Assembly (NCBI RefSeq): GCF_050436995.1
Contig: NC_134774.1
Location: 2,602,501-2,666,500, forward strand
Length of the DNA: 64,000 bases
Reading direction: 5' to 3'
DNA from: Anticarsia gemmatalis
Taxonomy: Eukaryota; Arthropoda; Insecta; Lepidoptera; Erebidae
Shown: positions 61,277 through 64,000 of the stretch, one piece after another
Layout: every line of letters starts with the position of its first letter
Numbering within the stretch: the first letter of the stretch is position 1
Position numbers and translations under genes: made by a program
The notes under the pieces: generated by a model
Seen by the model: the letters and a program-made list of their open reading frames with translations, nothing else
Databases searched by the model: none
What the model was told of the DNA's origin: nothing

Positions 61277-61489
61277 GTTGCTATGGAACAAAGTAAAACA
61301 ATTTTTCAGCACAACTTAGTTCACTGAAACGATACATACTTTTATAAACATTCAAATAGATTTGATATTGTAGCACATTAAATAGGTTTATCAAGTAGTA
61401 TTCTTTCATCATAAAAACAAGTGTTAAATATTTGTGATACAAACATAACTTGGAAAAGTAATTGTTGTAAAAATTAGGAGAATACAACC

Positions 61490-62017
61490 TTTTTTTTTTT
61501 TTTTTTTTTTTTTTTAACGTGGCTAATGCATTAAGCATACACCTGCACCCTGGGTGGAGTGCAGGGTTATGTGGGGCTCTCCCGCCAGAAGGGCAGGCAT
61601 ACCCACTAAACCGCCACGTGTGTCCTCACGGCCGCTTGTGGCGGCGTGCGGCGGGATAACTGCCGAAGCATGTACCACAAGCCGCACGCCTCGCGGACAC
61701 CCCAATTTAGGGGTTCCTCACAGAGGCTGCCCAGCCTTTAACTCCACATGCCGATAGGCCGAACACAACAGCGTATCGGCAACCCTCGAGAGGACCTATT
61801 AACTGGACGGCGGCGTCCCCATAGCCGCCGCCCAAGGTCCTCACTAAGGGGGGATGCGCCGATCGTGCGCCAGCCGCCGGCGACCTGCCCGGCGGCGACG
61901 CATCTGGGCGGCAAGAGGATCAACCTCGCGCGCCCTTTCGGCCTCCTCCTTCCGCGATATCACCTCCTGGCTAAAGGTCGACATCGCCCTCCATGCCGAG
62001 GCGTCGCACGCCATGGC
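61490..62017 (-). mobile_element. R1-like non-LTR retrotransposon, short 5'-truncated copy
   Basis: Poly(T) at the left, AGGAGAATACAACCT at both ends (61476 and 62018) as target-site duplication. The minus strand codes AWRAMSTFSQEVISRKEEAE and RAREVDPLA, the very end of the R1-type ORF2. It has inserted in an older repeat of the TTTATAATATTAGTATGAT type (62030-62178). Confidence 0.85.
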
Positions 62018-62202
62018 AGGAGAATACAACCTGGGATGCATAGGCTACTTCTTTAAAAGCTATAAGTGTGTACCAAATTTCATTAAAATACATTCAGTAG
62101 TTTGTTGGAAAAGAGTAACAAACATACATATATCCATACATACTTACAAACTTTGTCATTTATAATATTAGTATGATAGGATAAGATACTGAAGTTAGAG
62201 TA

Positions 62203-62811
62203 TTGGAACTTAAAACTGTAGCCCGTGTAATGAGTTTCCTATGCGGTGACTGTCGGTCAGCAATGTTACAATTACCATTAATCATGAAAAAATTGAATGA
62301 TCTCACTGAAGAGGTCAAGCAACTGCGAATGCGACAAAGTATGCTAGCTACCGAATCAGCTATTCAAGAGATGAGTGAGAGGGCTTATAGATCTAACAAT
62401 GTCATCATGTACAATGTGCCGGAATCGACTAGTGATGTGGCTGACCAAAGGAAAGAACACGACAAACTGGAATGTGTTGCTGTGATCAAATCTGTCACCA
62501 ATAGAGTAAATTACGACGGAATAAAGGTGTTTCGTCTTGGCGCTCCTAAGACAGGTGAAAGTAACAGACCGCGCCCAGTGAAAGTCATATTACAGAGCAA
62601 GAAAGATGCATTGGAAGTTCTTCGTAATAAGAACAAGTTAAATGAACCTTCATCTATTACGTCAGACCTTACCCCAATGCAAAGAGAATACTTGAAGTAT
62701 TTGCGGGAGGAGCTGAATAACCGAGTCGCTAATGGAGAGAAGGACATCACCATAAAGTATATACGAGGACAACCAACAATAATCAAAATTACGAACATCC
62801 AAAAAAACTAA
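62203..62811 (+). pseudogene. LINE ORF1 (gag-like) fragment
   Basis: A 202-codon frame: coiled-coil segment KKLNDLTEEVKQLRMRQSML, then AYRSNNVIMYNVPES and IKVFRLGAPKTGESNRPRPV and LTPMQREYLKYLREELNNRV. This is the fold seen in ORF1 proteins of insect CR1/jockey-like LINEs (an RRM-like RNA-binding region). The N-terminal part is missing and the start is arbitrary. Confidence 0.7.
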
Positions 62812-63099
62812 ATAACGGTATCGGCAATAACACAATACACACACCAAAAGCAAGCCATTCCACCCACAAAAGTGGCACACATAGCAAACCTCAACCGGTT
62901 CTTGCTGTAAGGTAGGGCGTATCGGATAGTAAATCAAACAACGAATGCTGAGTAAAAACTGAACTATATTGTAATAAAACATCTGAATATATAGGGAGAT
63001 GTGCAATATAAAGGTACATACACACCACACCTCCCACCAAGAGGAAAAAAAAAATAACATGAATACATTTTTTTTTTTTTTACATAAGAGCAGTATCAT

Positions 63100-63373
63100 G
63101 AAAATAAATCCTTATTTCTAATTAATATGCTTAAGGAATAAAGCTAAACATGTTTTAGATAATATAACTTGAATAAAGACATTTATTATAACTTAAGTAT
63201 ATAATACCTTTAAGTAGGTGTACTTATTTGGCTAATTAACACATAACTTTATAAAGCAATATTATAAATAATAGGTTATACAAGTTTTGCTTACAATTGA
63301 TAATAATAAAAAAAAATGATATACAAGTGTGGTTTGATATAAAAATAAATATCTTATATTTAATTATATTTAG
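63100..63373. other. AT-rich sequence between LINE fragment and gypsy element
   Basis: It should hold the 3' untranslated part and LTR of the gypsy element on the minus strand, but no clear TG...CA boundaries were seen. Confidence 0.4.
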
Positions 63374-64000
63374 TTATGCTGTAAACAATTTTGTTCGATT
63401 TTTATGAATTATATCCAATTTACCATTTTTAATAATTTGTACATTTGGTGACATATCCTGAACAACTAAATAGGGACCTAAATATATGCTGTCTAGCTTA
63501 TTATTATTACCTTCATTTCTTATCAAAACTAAATCATTTGGTTTGTATACTATAGGGTTAATACATTTGTCATAAACATGTTTTCTTACAAATTTGCTTT
63601 TGAGTAGATTTTCCCTTGCTTCCTTTTGAGATAATTGTAAGCGATATTTTAATTCGCAAGGATAACTGTCATGATTATAAAGTGGTTCTACTATGTTATT
63701 ATTCAAATTACTGGGAAGTGAACATATTTTACCAAAGACCAATTCATAGGGTGTAAATTTAGTTACAGTGTGTACCGACGTATTATAGGAGAAACACCAA
63801 TACGGAACCCATTGGCTCCACGATTCTGGGTGGTTGTCCGTCTGTATACGTAAATACGAGCTCAAGTGTTTGTGAGAATTTTCCAGTGCACCAATGCTTT
63901 GGTGGTGGTAAGCTGTGGAATTTAAGTGTTTTATATTTAAGAGCTTACAAACCTGTTGAAAAACTGAAGACATAAACTCAGATCCTCTGTCCGTTGCTAT
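63374..64000 (-). mobile_element. Ty3/gypsy-type retrotransposon, integrase end (continues past the window)
   Basis: The minus-strand frame is open from the window edge to TAA at 63374. The last lines add ATDRGSEF upstream of the first Met, so the second catalytic Asp is present; the Glu follows in GALENSHKHL. After the core come YNTSVHTVTKFTPYELVFGK and a C-terminal domain with YLGPYLVVQ. This is the Pol C-terminus of a gypsy-like LTR element. No LTR was found at 63100-63370. Confidence 0.82.

Overview
This window is a piece of a lepidopteran (moth or butterfly) nuclear genome. Two things point there: single-copy insect genes with long introns and GT-AG splice sites, and a dense load of repeats. 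The repeats include TC...CTAG Helitron-like elements ending in a GCGGGTCAGCTAG-type terminus, tRNA-headed SINEs, 5S-like SINEs, mariner-type MITEs and R1-like LINE tails. All gene models were read by eye from the sequence, so splice boundaries may be off by 1-2 bases.

The main gene is alpha-catenin on the minus strand. It runs from the ATG at 61276 to the stop at 11169. I could phase 22 constitutive coding exons plus one pair of alternative exons (17a at 26138-26207, 17b at 24501-24573). Joined through 17b, the exons total 2763 nt, or 920 codons plus a stop, close to the size of insect alpha-catenins. The 5'UTR exon and promoter lie above 61277 and were not found. Intron 15 (26879-49171, about 22 kb) holds a complete four-exon larval cuticle protein gene on the plus strand (42590-46837), so this is a nested, opposite-strand gene pair. 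The left edge (126-236) holds the apparent last exon of an unidentified plus-strand gene.

The most interesting region is 20.6-26.9 kb of alpha-catenin. Exons 17a and 17b both begin in phase 0 and end in phase 1, so a transcript can use only one of them. They encode the acidic linker before the actin-binding domain. 17b is rich in phosphorylatable Ser/Thr, whereas 17a has Asp/Glu instead. Downstream of 17b in the direction of transcription, the intron contains about 11 tandem copies of the exon's own 3' end with its GTGAGTA donor, making an array of decoy splice donors. Exon 19 also has a 5'-truncated duplicate whose only three differences are synonymous.

Mobile DNA fills the rest. 7.9-9.5 kb holds a TIR-bounded element with an intact 263-codon ORF whose 3' end lies inside the inverted repeat. 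37.07-38.36 kb is a mariner relic with TA target duplications. 31.1-32.0 and 61.5-62.0 kb are 5'-truncated R1-like LINE copies with clear target-site duplications. 62.2-62.8 kb is a LINE ORF1 remnant. The right edge runs into a Ty3/gypsy-type integrase. Minisatellites sit at 22.9-23.3, 23.4-24.5, 50.25-51.1, 54.0-54.3 and 57.47-57.99 kb.
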